NCBI RefSeq assembly: GCF_034521165.1
Contig: NZ_JAXHMV010000001.1
Span: 124,001-188,000, forward strand
DNA length: 64,000 nt
Source: Thiohalophilus sp.
GTDB taxonomy: Bacteria; Pseudomonadota; Gammaproteobacteria; UBA6429; Thiohalophilaceae
Direction of reading: 5' to 3'
The translations under genes and the position numbers were made by a program. This document shows positions 1 through 8,736 of the stretch, one piece after another. The stretch's first letter is position 1, and each line of letters opens with the position of its first letter. The notes beneath the pieces were generated by a model, which did not search any database, had not been told where the DNA came from, and saw only the letters and a list, made by a program, of their open reading frames with translations.

Positions 1-24
1 AACCAGAAAAGCCGAGGAGTTCGT

Positions 25-1263
25 ATGTCTTTAATTCGCCCGTTTGCCGGCCTGCGGCCGGTACCGGAACACGCCGATGATGTCATTGCCCCGCCCTATG
101 ATGTATTAAATACGGAAGAAGCCAGAGAAAAAGCCCGGGGTCGGCCTTACAGTTTTTTGCACATTTCCAAGCCGGAGATTGATCTGCCCGAAGGGACGGA
201 TCCCTATTCCGAACAGGTCTACAATCAGGGCGCCGAGAATTTGCAAAATCTGATAAACAAAGGCGTACTCATGCGGGAGCCGCAGGCGTGTTATTACCTG
301 TATCAGTTACAGATGAACGACCATATTCAGACCGGCCTGGTGGCGGTCGCCTCGGTGGCCGAATATGATCGCAACCGGATTCGCAAGCATGAATACACCC
401 GACCGGACAAGGAGGCCGATCGGGTCAGGCAAATTGACGCGTTGAATGCCCAGACCGGGCCGGTATTTTTGACCTATCGGCATAACACCACCATCGATTC
501 GCTCACCGACAGAGTCAGCCAGTCCACGCCGCTTTATGATCTTACTGCCGATGACGGTGTGCGTCATATACTCTGGCGCATTACGGAGCAAAAGGATATT
601 GACCTTATCACCGATACCTTTGAGGCAATGGACTGTCTGTATATCGCCGACGGTCATCATCGTTCGGCGGCGGCCTCGCGCGTGGCCGAAATGCGCAATA
701 GCGGCGCACGTGAGGTTGGCGAGGCCAGTCACGACTATTTCCTGTCGGTCATTTTTCCGGACAATCAGATGAACATCCTGGACTATAACCGGGTGGTGCG
801 GGATCTCAACGGCCTGGAGCCGGCGGAGTTTTTGCAACGGCTGGAGGAGCGGTTTGACGTGCAAACCAGTGACCAGCAGGTCAAACCCGCCCGTTCCGGT
901 GAGTTCGGTATGTACCTGTCCGGACAGTGGTACCGTCTGACGATCAAGCCGGCACAGATACCGGAGCAGGACCCGGTGGGGCGTCTTGATGTCAGTCTGT
1001 TACAAAACAACCTGATCGAGCCGGTACTGGGGATCGACGATCCGCGTCGCGACAAGCGCATCGACTTTGTCGGTGGCATACGCGGTCTGGACGAGCTGGA
1101 AAAACGGGTCGACAGCGGTGAAATGCAGGTGGCCATTGCCCTCTATCCGACCGCCCTGTCCGAACTGATGGCGGTGGCCGACGCCGAAGAGGTGATGCCG
1201 CCCAAATCCACCTGGTTCGAACCCAAGCTGGCCGACGGGCTGGTTTCGCACGTACTGGATTAA
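25..1263 (+). CDS. DUF1015 family protein
   Basis: The 412-residue product is a full-length DUF1015 protein. The start (SLIRPFAGLRPVPEHADDV, then IAPPYDVLN) and the internal YIADGHHR segment (about residue 210) are typical of the family. GAGGAG lies 5 bp before the ATG and supports this start. No signal peptide or membrane segment is visible, so it is probably cytoplasmic. The function of the family is not established; I recall it often lying near serine-biosynthesis genes, but the upstream neighbour is outside the window. The convergent neighbour is gspE. Confidence 0.85.
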   Translation: MSLIRPFAGLRPVPEHADDVIAPPYDVLNTEEAREKARGRPYSFLHISKPEIDLPEGTDPYSEQVYNQGAENLQNLINKGVLMREPQACYYLYQLQMNDHIQTGLVAVASVAEYDRNRIRKHEYTRPDKEADRVRQIDALNAQTGPVFLTYRHNTTIDSLTDRVSQSTPLYDLTADDGVRHILWRITEQKDIDLITDTFEAMDCLYIADGHHRSAAASRVAEMRNSGAREVGEASHDYFLSVIFPDNQMNILDYNRVVRDLNGLEPAEFLQRLEERFDVQTSDQQVKPARSGEFGMYLSGQWYRLTIKPAQIPEQDPVGRLDVSLLQNNLIEPVLGIDDPRRDKRIDFVGGIRGLDELEKRVDSGEMQVAIALYPTALSELMAVADAEEVMPPKSTWFEPKLADGLVSHVLD

Positions 1264-1337
1264 AAAATCAAAACCGGTGCGGCCGTTAGTTTCTTTAACG
1301 GTGTCTGAACAGGTGATCCGAATACCAGTTCATTGAC

Positions 1338-1390
1338 CCGGTAGCCTGGATCAAGGAGCAACGCGACGCATCCAGGTTTTTCCGGGGTTC
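1338..1390. repeat. REP-like palindrome between DUF1015 gene and gspE
   Basis: The 187 bp between the two convergent genes contain an imperfect palindrome: CCTGGAT at 1345-1351 pairs with ATCCAGG at 1370-1376, flanked by CCCGGTAG and TTTTTCCGGGG. The form resembles the GTAGCCCGGAT...ATCCGGG extragenic palindromes of many proteobacteria. It may also act as a transcription end for the convergent genes. Confidence 0.55.
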
Positions 1391-1450
1391 AGGTGGAACC
1401 GCTTCGCTTGTTCCATCCTGCAGGGGGGATCGGATATTCGGAACTTTTAT

Positions 1451-2986
1451 TCAGTCTTCCTGAATCTCGGCTTCCTGGGTGACCCGCAAGACCTCTTCCA
1501 GAGTCGTATCACCGGCCAGTACCCGGCGTAGTCCGTCTGCGTGAATCGAGGTGGCCTGCTTGCGCACATACCGTTCCATGGCCTGTTCTCCCTTGCCGTC
1601 GTGGATCATCTGGCGCAAAGTGTTGTCGACCTCGATGACTTCGTAGATACCGGTGCGGCCCCGGTAGCCGAGTCCGTTGCAGGCTTCGCAACCGACTGCC
1701 TGATAGAGTGTCGGCGCGCTATCAGTGGCGGGATCCAGTCCCATATGTTTCATGTCGATCGGCCCGACCTCGAACGGGGATTTGCAGTGCGCACAGAGCA
1801 CGCGCACCAGCCGCTGGGCCATGACCCCGACCAGGCTGGAGGCCAGCAGGAAGGGCTCGATCCCCATATCGCGCAGACGGGTGACAACGCCGATCGCGGT
1901 ATTGGTGTGCAGGGTGGAAAGGACCAGGTGACCGGTCAGGGAGGCCTGGATGGCGATCTCCATGGTCTCCACATCCCGGATTTCGCCGACCATCACCACA
2001 TCCGGGTCCTGGCGCAGGATCGCGCGCAGACCGCGGGCGAAAGTCATGTCGACCTTCTGATTTACCTGGGTCTGGTTAATGCCGTCCAGATAGTATTCGA
2101 TCGGATCCTCGACCGTCATGATGTTGCGCTGGCGATCATTAATCGCGGCCAGGGCGGCATACAGGGTGGTGGTTTTCCCCGAGCCGGTGGGACCGGTGAC
2201 CAGCAAAATGCCGTGGGGGTGGTGAATGACCCGCTCCAGGCGATCGAGATCGCCGGATTGCATGCCAAGATGGGTCAGATCGAGGCGCCCGGCCTGTTTG
2301 TCCAGCAGACGCATCACCACCCGTTCCCCCTGGCCGGTCGGCAGGGTGGAGACGCGCACATCCACCGGCCGTCCGGCCAGCCGCAGGGAGATGCGGCCGT
2401 CCTGGGGCAGACGTTTTTCCGCGATATCCAGCCGGGCCATGACCTTGATGCGCGAGGTGAGCAGGGGCGCGAGTCCGGCCGGCGGTTGCAGAACCTCGCG
2501 CAGTACGCCATCCACCCGAAACCGTACCACCAGGCGGTTTTCGTATGTTTCGATGTGAATGTCGGAGGCGTCCTCGTGGATCGCCTCGGTCAGCAACGCA
2601 TTAATGAGCCGGATAATCGGGGCGTCATCCTCGGATTCCATCAGATCGGTGGGCTCACCCAGTTCACTGGCAACACGGGCCAGATCGATCCCTTCATCCA
2701 TGCCGGCGATGGCATAGGCGGCTTCGCCGGAGGTACGTTCATACAGATTGCGCAGCAGGGTTTCGAAATCCTCCGTGCTGACCGACTCCAGCATCAACGG
2801 CTGGCCCATATGACGGCGCAGCTCGGCGATCGCGCCGGGATGGACATCGGCACGGCAGGCAACACGAACCGGGCCGGCGGTTTCCTCCGTGTTATTGCCT
2901 TCTGAAGCATCGTTGGGCAGCGGTACCAGCCCGTGCTGTCGGGCAAAGGAATAGGATATGGAATTTGGAGCGAGATTGTCAGCCAT
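1451..2986 (-). CDS. gspE: Type II secretion ATPase GspE
   Basis: This is the cytoplasmic hexameric ATPase that powers pseudopilus assembly. The 511 residues include a Walker A motif GPTGSGKTTT (about residue 264), the Asp/His-box region (MTVEDPIEYYLDGINQTQVN), a Walker B-type segment DPDVVMVGEIRD, and a C-terminal zinc-binding tetracysteine module (CAHC then CEAC, about residues 395-435). It follows gspC by 2 bp and is the last gene of the minus-strand arm of the locus, an unusual place, since gspE usually follows gspD. PilB/PilT-type ATPases are related, but the neighbours settle the call. Confidence 0.95.
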   Translation of the reverse strand: MADNLAPNSISYSFARQHGLVPLPNDASEGNNTEETAGPVRVACRADVHPGAIAELRRHMGQPLMLESVSTEDFETLLRNLYERTSGEAAYAIAGMDEGIDLARVASELGEPTDLMESEDDAPIIRLINALLTEAIHEDASDIHIETYENRLVVRFRVDGVLREVLQPPAGLAPLLTSRIKVMARLDIAEKRLPQDGRISLRLAGRPVDVRVSTLPTGQGERVVMRLLDKQAGRLDLTHLGMQSGDLDRLERVIHHPHGILLVTGPTGSGKTTTLYAALAAINDRQRNIMTVEDPIEYYLDGINQTQVNQKVDMTFARGLRAILRQDPDVVMVGEIRDVETMEIAIQASLTGHLVLSTLHTNTAIGVVTRLRDMGIEPFLLASSLVGVMAQRLVRVLCAHCKSPFEVGPIDMKHMGLDPATDSAPTLYQAVGCEACNGLGYRGRTGIYEVIEVDNTLRQMIHDGKGEQAMERYVRKQATSIHADGLRRVLAGDTTLEEVLRVTQEAEIQED

Positions 2987-2988
2987 GG

Positions 2989-3960
2989 TCAGTCAATGCC
3001 TACTACCAGTTGTTGTTCGCGTCCGCCGCGTTCCACCTGCAGGCGCAGTTCGCGAACCGTTTCCAGTTGATTGATCAGTCCGCTCATCTGTTGCATGTCG
3101 CTGACCGGGATACCGTTGATTGCCGTGACAATGTCATTTTCTTCGAGCCCGGCGCGCTGGAAATAGTCCCGCCCTGCAGATCGCGGCTGAATACGAAAGC
3201 CACGAATTCCGTCCCCGCTCATGATCGGCGTGAACTGGATCAGGTCGGCAAGCCGCCGGGGATTGTTATTCAGCTCTTCACGCAATTGGGTCAGTTCATT
3301 GCGTGGGATGTGGCTTTGTTCGGTTTCGACGGGTTCAGGTTCGCGCGCTGAACTGTTGACCGGAAATTCACCCGGCGATGCCGCCTGGACCCCGGCATCC
3401 GTTTGGGATATATCCAGTTTGTCGCGTGCCAGGGGGAGCATCTCGAAGCGCCCGGCACGCGAGAGGATGACCCGATCCCGATGAACGTATTTGAGTATCG
3501 CGTTGCCGGGCAGATTCGCGCCGGTGGTATAGACTCGCTGATCGTTGCCCCGGGCGATGATGGCAACCCCCTGGCCGTCTCCGCCGATGGCCAGGATCCC
3601 GGTCAGGCGCAAGTTGAGGCGGGTTTTGGGTGCATCGGTGGGGACTGTCGATTGACGCGGCTGCGTGGCGGGCGGTGTCCCGAACAGGTGGATCGTCGCC
3701 AGATCCGAGAGACTGGTTTTCGTGCTTTGCAGGGAGTTGCCGTCAAAGGCTTTGGTTTTTGTTGCATCGACCGGGGTGGCGACGCCGGCGCTTTTGAGCG
3801 GCACGGGCGGATCGGCCAGAAAAAACCAGGTCAGTTGGGCCGCGGTTGACGCCAGCAGGACCACGGCCAGGGCCTTGAGCAGGGTGGCAAGACGGCGCAC
3901 ATACGGGGCACCGGTCTGTGGCGTAGCCAGACTGCTGAGACGTTCGTTAAGCATGTTCAT
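2989..3960 (-). CDS. gspC: Type II secretion inner-membrane protein GspC
   Basis: GspC links the inner-membrane platform to the secretin. One N-terminal membrane segment (about LLKALAVVLLASTAAQLTWFF) is followed by a homology region (ATIHLFGTPP...TRLNLRLTGILAIGGDGQGVAIIA) and a C-terminal PDZ domain (GFRIQPRSAGRDYFQRAGLEE, then NDIVTAINGIPVSD). I take the ATG at 3960 (product MNMLNERL, 323 residues), just beyond the gspJ stop at 3965. An upstream ATG at 3975 inside gspJ is possible. In canonical operons gspC comes first; here it sits between gspJ and gspE. Confidence 0.9.
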   Translation of the reverse strand: MNMLNERLSSLATPQTGAPYVRRLATLLKALAVVLLASTAAQLTWFFLADPPVPLKSAGVATPVDATKTKAFDGNSLQSTKTSLSDLATIHLFGTPPATQPRQSTVPTDAPKTRLNLRLTGILAIGGDGQGVAIIARGNDQRVYTTGANLPGNAILKYVHRDRVILSRAGRFEMLPLARDKLDISQTDAGVQAASPGEFPVNSSAREPEPVETEQSHIPRNELTQLREELNNNPRRLADLIQFTPIMSGDGIRGFRIQPRSAGRDYFQRAGLEENDIVTAINGIPVSDMQQMSGLINQLETVRELRLQVERGGREQQLVVGID

Positions 3961-3964
3961 GGGG

Positions 3965-4651
3965 CTATTGTCCATCGGCGGAGGCTTGCCGTCGAGTCCG
4001 GGGTTGCAATGGCATGGCAAACAGGCGCTGAATCGTACCGCCCCGGGCCAGTTCCAGCGTCAACTCGACGGCCAGTAACTCGGGATTGATCCTCTGTTGC
4101 CCCCTCAGCGGCCAGCTGTCGGTGGTCAGCGTGGCAGCCGGGTCCGCGACACCGCGTTCGCGATAATAGAACTCGAACTCCAGTGCCTCGAATCGGCGGC
4201 GGGGCTCTTCGGTATCACCGGCCAGGCGGGTTCGATAGGTCGGCTCCTGTGGGCTGCCGTCAAGGTGGCTCCAGATCAGCCGGTAGAGTACGCCGTCCTC
4301 GAGTTGATAACCGATTCGGGTCAGCCGGCTGCGTTGCGGGCCCGGGCGTCCGCCGCTGGTCACCAGTTCCAGACGCGGGTCCATATCCAGCAGATCGTAG
4401 CTGAGCGGCGGGTGCGTCTCACCCCACGGATCGCGCCAGTGGCGCTGGGCCAGTTGCAAGAGATCGCGTTCGATGACCCCTATGGCCAGTTGCAGCTCGC
4501 CCAGCCGCTCCCCTTCGGCGATGACGCGGCTGCGGTTTTCCAGGACCACCTGCAAGCCGCCGTAAGCCATGGTCGAGACCAGGGCAAAGATGGACAGCGC
4601 GACCAGCAGTTCCAGCAGGGTAAAACCGGTTGTTCGAACGGGGCGGATCAC
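3965..4651 (-). CDS. gspJ: Type II secretion minor pseudopilin GspJ
   Basis: The 228-residue protein starts with a type IV prepilin leader: GFTLLELLVALSIFALVSTM, with cleavage expected after the Gly and a Glu at mature position 5. The larger size and position after gspI fit GspJ, part of the GspI-J-K tip complex of the pseudopilus. Its ATG overlaps the gspI stop by 4 bp, which points to coupled translation. The prepilin peptidase gene (gspO/pilD) is not in the window and must lie elsewhere. Confidence 0.92.
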   Translation of the reverse strand: MIRPVRTTGFTLLELLVALSIFALVSTMAYGGLQVVLENRSRVIAEGERLGELQLAIGVIERDLLQLAQRHWRDPWGETHPPLSYDLLDMDPRLELVTSGGRPGPQRSRLTRIGYQLEDGVLYRLIWSHLDGSPQEPTYRTRLAGDTEEPRRRFEALEFEFYYRERGVADPAATLTTDSWPLRGQQRINPELLAVELTLELARGGTIQRLFAMPLQPRTRRQASADGQ

Positions 4652-5094
4652 TGCGCCGCTCCCTCTTCTGCATTTTCATTCGCGGTCTCGGCGCGTGGCA
4701 GGCTATGCCAGATTTCGCGTCTTACCACGGCCCGCTCGTCACCCGCGCCGGCGCGATAGACCGCCACGTCCAGACGCAGCAGCCCGGGCAGGTTGATCGC
4801 CATGGGCAGCGGTGGCTCGGCGGTTTCGGCAGTGAGTTGCCACTCCCACGCCTGGTCGCCCAGTTCCGTTTTACCGCGCCGTTTCCCCGGGCCCGAAAGG
4901 GGTTCAATTCCCGCCTCGATCCGGGCCAGGACGTTGTCGGCCACCCAGCCGGCGTAGGTTCGCTCGCGCAATTCAACGGTATTGATCGCGGTCTGGCTGC
5001 CCACACGGATGGCCGCCGCCAGGGCGATGGCCAGCACGGCGACGGCCACCAGGACTTCCAGCAGGGTAAAACCGCGTTGCGTGCTGCCCGTCAT
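4648..5094 (-). CDS. gspI: Type II secretion minor pseudopilin GspI
   Basis: This 148-residue prepilin-like protein has the leader RGFTLLEVLVAVAVLAIALA close to its N-terminus and a short C-terminal domain with the YAGWVADNVLARIEA segment typical of GspI (compare TLAxWVAENQLAEL in known members). It begins 2 bp after the gspH stop and overlaps gspJ by 4 bp. It should be processed by the prepilin peptidase and join GspJ and GspK at the pseudopilus tip. Confidence 0.92.
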   Translation of the reverse strand: MTGSTQRGFTLLEVLVAVAVLAIALAAAIRVGSQTAINTVELRERTYAGWVADNVLARIEAGIEPLSGPGKRRGKTELGDQAWEWQLTAETAEPPLPMAINLPGLLRLDVAVYRAGAGDERAVVRREIWHSLPRAETANENAEEGAAQ

Positions 5095-5096
5095 GG

Positions 5097-5648
5097 TTAA
5101 CCCCGCTCCTGTTCCAGTGTGAGGCGGCCGTTCATCTCGCCAATCAGTCGCAGCTGGCGGTCGGGCTGGTCGCGATCCCGCAGCACCAGCTCAAAGGGAG
5201 TGAGGGTGCCGTCTTGCTCCAGAAATATATTGGGCGAGGGATGTTCCGGGGCCCATTCCAGCTTGACGGGCCGGCCTTCCACCCGCAGTTCCAGCTCCAG
5301 CCCGGCGTCGCGCAGGGAGCGCGGCCGCAGGGTGCGGTCGTCGGGAATGTCGCGCCACTCCAGCACCTCGTTGTTAATCAGCTGCTGGCGTTGAAAGTGA
5401 TAACCCTCGGCGGTAAAGGCGATACCGACGGGAGGCGCGCCGAGCATCACCTCATGGTGGGCCAGATTGATCAGCGCCACCAGGCGTTCGCCGCGTTCGC
5501 GCAGCGTGCGGTTCGGGTCCGAGACATCGATCGAGAGAACCACCAGACCGGCGAGAATGGTCATGATGGCGATAACAACCAGCAGTTCCAGCAGGGTGAA
5601 ACCGTGTTGGCGGCGGTCAGTCCAGATTCCAGTTGCCAATATCCGCAT
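5097..5648 (-). CDS. gspH: Type II secretion minor pseudopilin GspH
   Basis: A prepilin-type N-terminus (HGFTLLELLVVIAIMTILAG) is followed by a beta-rich domain with the GspH signature around FLEQDGTLTPFELVLRD. I place the start at the ATG at 5648 (MRILATGIW, 183 residues), overlapping the end of gspG by 32 bp. A start further upstream would bury about 90 bp in gspG and give an unlikely 37-residue leader. GspH joins the major pseudopilin to the tip complex. Confidence 0.9.
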   Translation of the reverse strand: MRILATGIWTDRRQHGFTLLELLVVIAIMTILAGLVVLSIDVSDPNRTLRERGERLVALINLAHHEVMLGAPPVGIAFTAEGYHFQRQQLINNEVLEWRDIPDDRTLRPRSLRDAGLELELRVEGRPVKLEWAPEHPSPNIFLEQDGTLTPFELVLRDRDQPDRQLRLIGEMNGRLTLEQERG

Positions 5649-6042
5649 TGACGCCTTCGCCTCCCGGCTTGCCGTCGGCGCCGAGACTGTAGAGATCGAA
5701 TTCGGCATGTTGCCCGGGATGGAGATACTGGTAGGGGGTGCCCCACGGATCGCGCGGTACCTTGTCCAGATAGCCCTGCCAGTTGCGCGGTTCGGGCTGG
5801 CCGCCGGGTTCTTCCACCAGCGCCTCCAGCCCCTGATCCGTGGAAGGATAGACGCTGTTGTCCAGACGATAGAGATTCAGTGCCGACTCGATGGCCCGAA
5901 TGTCCTGGGCCGCGGCATTGACCCGGGCGCTGTCCGGACGGTCCATGATGCGCGGGACGACGATACCCGCGAGGATACCGAGAATCACCACCACCACCAT
6001 AATTTCAATAAGCGTGAAACCACGCTGGGATCGTTTTGTCAT
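5617..6042 (-). CDS. gspG: Type II secretion major pseudopilin GspG
   Basis: The 141-residue major pseudopilin carries the leader MTKRSQRG followed by FTLIEIMVVVVILGILAG. It has the family landmarks NLYRLDNSVYPSTDQGLEAL, DPWGTPYQY and a C-terminal calcium-site region (LYSLGADGKPGGEGVNADIGNW). It polymerises into the periplasmic pseudopilus. It is the first gene after a 93-bp gap that follows gspN, so it may have its own promoter there, which would suit its high demand relative to the minor pseudopilins. Confidence 0.96.
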   Translation of the reverse strand: MTKRSQRGFTLIEIMVVVVILGILAGIVVPRIMDRPDSARVNAAAQDIRAIESALNLYRLDNSVYPSTDQGLEALVEEPGGQPEPRNWQGYLDKVPRDPWGTPYQYLHPGQHAEFDLYSLGADGKPGGEGVNADIGNWNLD

Positions 6043-6135
6043 GTCAGCTTCATTGGTTGGGATTGAATATCGTATTGACCTGTAACAGTTTTCAGATGAT
6101 TAGTGTCATCGGTTGACGTATGCATTGCAAGCGGG

Positions 6136-6921
6136 TTACTTCAGGCGGCCTTCCAGTTGGAGGCGATTGCCCAGTGGGGCCAGCGCGTTACGCAAGGCAT
6201 CGCTGGCCTGATCGCGGGCACGGGGTTGGGCATCCAGCCGATAGTGGCCGTTGGGGCGCAGCTGCCACTGGCCGTCGAGCGCCAGGGGCCCGCCATCATC
6301 ACTCAACTTGCCGTGGATGATACCGTCGTTGGCCTGCAGGTCGCTCATCAGACCGCCCAGTTCAAACACCGTGTTATCGACCTCAACGCGGCCCTGTTGC
6401 CAGGCGAGGCGGCCGTCGAGACGCTGGACGGTGCCGTCATGATTTATCGCCAGATTTTCCACAGCCAGAGCAAGCTGGCCGTCCACTTGCGTCGGCATGG
6501 GGCTGTAGCGGGCAATGATCGGCTCAAGCCGTTTGGCCGGGAGCCGCCCGCTGATCTTTTCGGCGCCCAGGCGCATTGGCGAGAGATGGATTCGCCCGCG
6601 CAGAAATCCGCCTTCGGTGGCGGCGTCAATATCCACTCCAAGCCGGCCACCAAGCAGGGTGCCAAAACGTACCTGCCAACGTACCCGGTTTATCGCCATG
6701 CCCGCGACATTCAGCTGTTGTAATTCGCCGTGCCAGATGGTGCCGGCCACCGTGTTGACCTGTAGCCGGGGCGGCAACATCCCCCGATCGTCGATCTGTT
6801 GCCAGGCATGGTTAGCCGGCCAGCGGGCGAGCAGAAAAATCAGATAAAACAGCAGGCCGAGCCCCAGCCAACCAAATACTGACCAGGGAATGCGTGCCAG
6901 GCGGGAGCGCAGCCGGCTCAT
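6136..6921 (-). CDS. gspN: Type II secretion protein GspN
   Basis: The 261-residue product has one N-terminal membrane segment (WSVFGWLGLGLLFYLIFLLA) and a periplasmic domain with the WHGELQQLNVAGMAINRVRWQV pattern common to GspN proteins. GspN is an accessory inner-membrane component, not present in all systems. Its start overlaps the gspM stop by 4 bp, matching the canonical L-M-N order. Confidence 0.88.
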   Translation of the reverse strand: MSRLRSRLARIPWSVFGWLGLGLLFYLIFLLARWPANHAWQQIDDRGMLPPRLQVNTVAGTIWHGELQQLNVAGMAINRVRWQVRFGTLLGGRLGVDIDAATEGGFLRGRIHLSPMRLGAEKISGRLPAKRLEPIIARYSPMPTQVDGQLALAVENLAINHDGTVQRLDGRLAWQQGRVEVDNTVFELGGLMSDLQANDGIIHGKLSDDGGPLALDGQWQLRPNGHYRLDAQPRARDQASDALRNALAPLGNRLQLEGRLK

Positions 6922-7454
6922 TGGGCCATCTCCAGGTTCAGCCGCACATCCACCAGCCCGCTGGCACCGGTGGCCTCGACTTGCAAGGCAGTGACACGTG
7001 CGCCGCTGCTTTGTTCCAGTTCATCGATCCAGGTTATCAATCGATCGAAGGCGACCCGTTCGAACCAGATCTGCACGCCATAATCCCCCTGCGGCTGAAC
7101 CCGGTTGAGTTGTTCACCCATGCCGGCATTGCGCGCACTGCGGTCAACCAGACCGATCAACGACCGATCATCGGTGGCGGCAAGCGTGCCCGACTGATCG
7201 GTGCGGGCACGGATCGTGGCGGCGGCCTGTTTCATCCAGGCATGGGTTTCGCGCAGTTCGACCAGTTCCTGTTCCAGGGCGGCGCGTTGTTTTACCAGCG
7301 GCTCCCAGAGCCCGACATAGGCAAACACGATCACGGCCAGTGTGCCGCCGACGGCAAGAATCCAGCGCTCGCGGATGTTGCGTGCCTGCCACCAGAGCGT
7401 GATTTGCTGTTTCAGTGGCGCCAGTTGCTGATCAATTTGCGCGCGCAGGTTCAT
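6918..7454 (-). CDS. gspM: Type II secretion protein GspM
   Basis: The 178-residue protein has a short cytoplasmic N-terminus, one membrane segment (RWILAVGGTLAVIVFAYVGL), a coiled-coil stretch (VKQRAALEQELVELRETHAW) and a ferredoxin-like periplasmic domain (FERVAFDRLITWIDELEQSSGARV). This is the GspM layout; GspM pairs with GspL in the assembly platform. The ATG overlaps the gspL stop by 4 bp. Confidence 0.92.
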   Translation of the reverse strand: MNLRAQIDQQLAPLKQQITLWWQARNIRERWILAVGGTLAVIVFAYVGLWEPLVKQRAALEQELVELRETHAWMKQAAATIRARTDQSGTLAATDDRSLIGLVDRSARNAGMGEQLNRVQPQGDYGVQIWFERVAFDRLITWIDELEQSSGARVTALQVEATGASGLVDVRLNLEMAQ

Positions 7455-8695
7455 GTCGCCTCCCCGCGGATCAGCAAGCGGCCATCCGCCCGGTTACCCC
7501 GTGTGCTGGCCGAGCGTAATTCGACAGCCAGACCTTCGTAGGCGGCCAGTTTTTCACGGATCCGTTCCAGCGATTCGATCGAGGGCGCGCTCAGGTCCAC
7601 CTCCAGCCGGTCGTCACGCAGACGCAGGGAACGCAATTGCGTGTCATCGCCCGCCAGTGCCGGCCCGGCCAGCGCCAGCAGATTGCTCAGGCGCGGGCTG
7701 TCAGTTTCCTCCGGGGTCGATTCCAGGGCGGCCAGGTGTTGACGCATTTGCACCCGCGGGTTGACCACCCGGCTGTCGGGGAACGTGTCTCGATAAATGG
7801 TTTCGATCGCTGTTTGCCGTTGATCCCGTTCGGCCTGCAAACGTTGTGTCTGGGCAAATTGCACGCTGTACTGGGCCAGCAGCCACACGATCAACAGCGC
7901 CGCGGCCGGCCGCAGGGGACGCCAGACCCAGTCCCAGCGAGCCTGACGGGCATACGCGCCCTGCAAAAGGTTCACGACCTGGCGTTCGTTCAGGCGCGAG
8001 GCCAGTCGTGGTAACAGCGACACGTCGCTGGTGGTGGTGTTAATGGCGATGTTGTCTTCGATTTCGGGATGGGCGGCCAGCACCGACTGTAAACGGGTTA
8101 TCAGTGTCTGCGGCGCTTCGATTTCCAGGTCAGCGGGGAGATCGTCGTCGTCCATTTCCTGCAGTGCGGCTTCCAGGGTCAGTAGTGCGGCGTCCGGCTC
8201 CAGGGTGTAACTGCCGTTACCCAGTTGCAACAAGACCCGCTGCTCATCGGCCAGGATGTACCACTGTTGCGTATCCAGCGGAAGAATACCGTTTTCCGGG
8301 ATCAGGGCGAGCGGGGTGATCGCCAGTTGTTCCAGCGCCTGCTCCCAGGTTCGCATTCGTTCATGATCCACGACCGCCGCGGTCAGGCCCGGGCCTTTCG
8401 TCGTCAGGCTGCTGGCAAAGTGGAAATCATTGATGTCTCCAATGAGTCGATCTTCCAGAGTATAGGGCAAGGCCTGGGCGATGCGATCGCGGCGCCGGGT
8501 CGGCAGATTGACTCGCGTGATCAGCACATCCGTTCCCGGCACCACGACGTAACAACGACGGCCGGCGAGGACCTGCTGCAGATTGTCGCTGCCGCTGCGC
8601 GCCTGGTGTTCCAGTTCCCCCCGGGCATTGATAACGGCATATTCGTATGAGCCATCAGAAGCGGCGGGCAGATGGAGAATGAGCTGTTCTGGCAT
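7451..8695 (-). CDS. gspL: Type II secretion protein GspL
   Basis: GspL recruits the ATPase GspE to the inner membrane. The N-terminal half is an actin-like cytoplasmic domain (LILHLPAASDGSYEYAV..., LPYTLEDRLIGDINDFHFA), followed by one membrane segment (PAAALLIVWLLAQYSVQFA) and a small periplasmic domain. I take the ATG at 8695 (MPEQLILHLP, 414 residues). Extending to 8833 would add 46 residues with no family resemblance that overlap gspK. Confidence 0.92.
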   Translation of the reverse strand: MPEQLILHLPAASDGSYEYAVINARGELEHQARSGSDNLQQVLAGRRCYVVVPGTDVLITRVNLPTRRRDRIAQALPYTLEDRLIGDINDFHFASSLTTKGPGLTAAVVDHERMRTWEQALEQLAITPLALIPENGILPLDTQQWYILADEQRVLLQLGNGSYTLEPDAALLTLEAALQEMDDDDLPADLEIEAPQTLITRLQSVLAAHPEIEDNIAINTTTSDVSLLPRLASRLNERQVVNLLQGAYARQARWDWVWRPLRPAAALLIVWLLAQYSVQFAQTQRLQAERDQRQTAIETIYRDTFPDSRVVNPRVQMRQHLAALESTPEETDSPRLSNLLALAGPALAGDDTQLRSLRLRDDRLEVDLSAPSIESLERIREKLAAYEGLAVELRSASTRGNRADGRLLIRGEAT

Positions 8696-8736
8696 GATCG
8701 TTGTCCTGCTCTCGATAAGACCGAGTGTACCCCACA

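Noticed and set aside
1541..2905. Long plus-strand open frame (454 codons) opposite gspE
   Set aside because: It is antisense to a clear GspE gene, and its translation is His/Gln/Gly-rich without any family motif.
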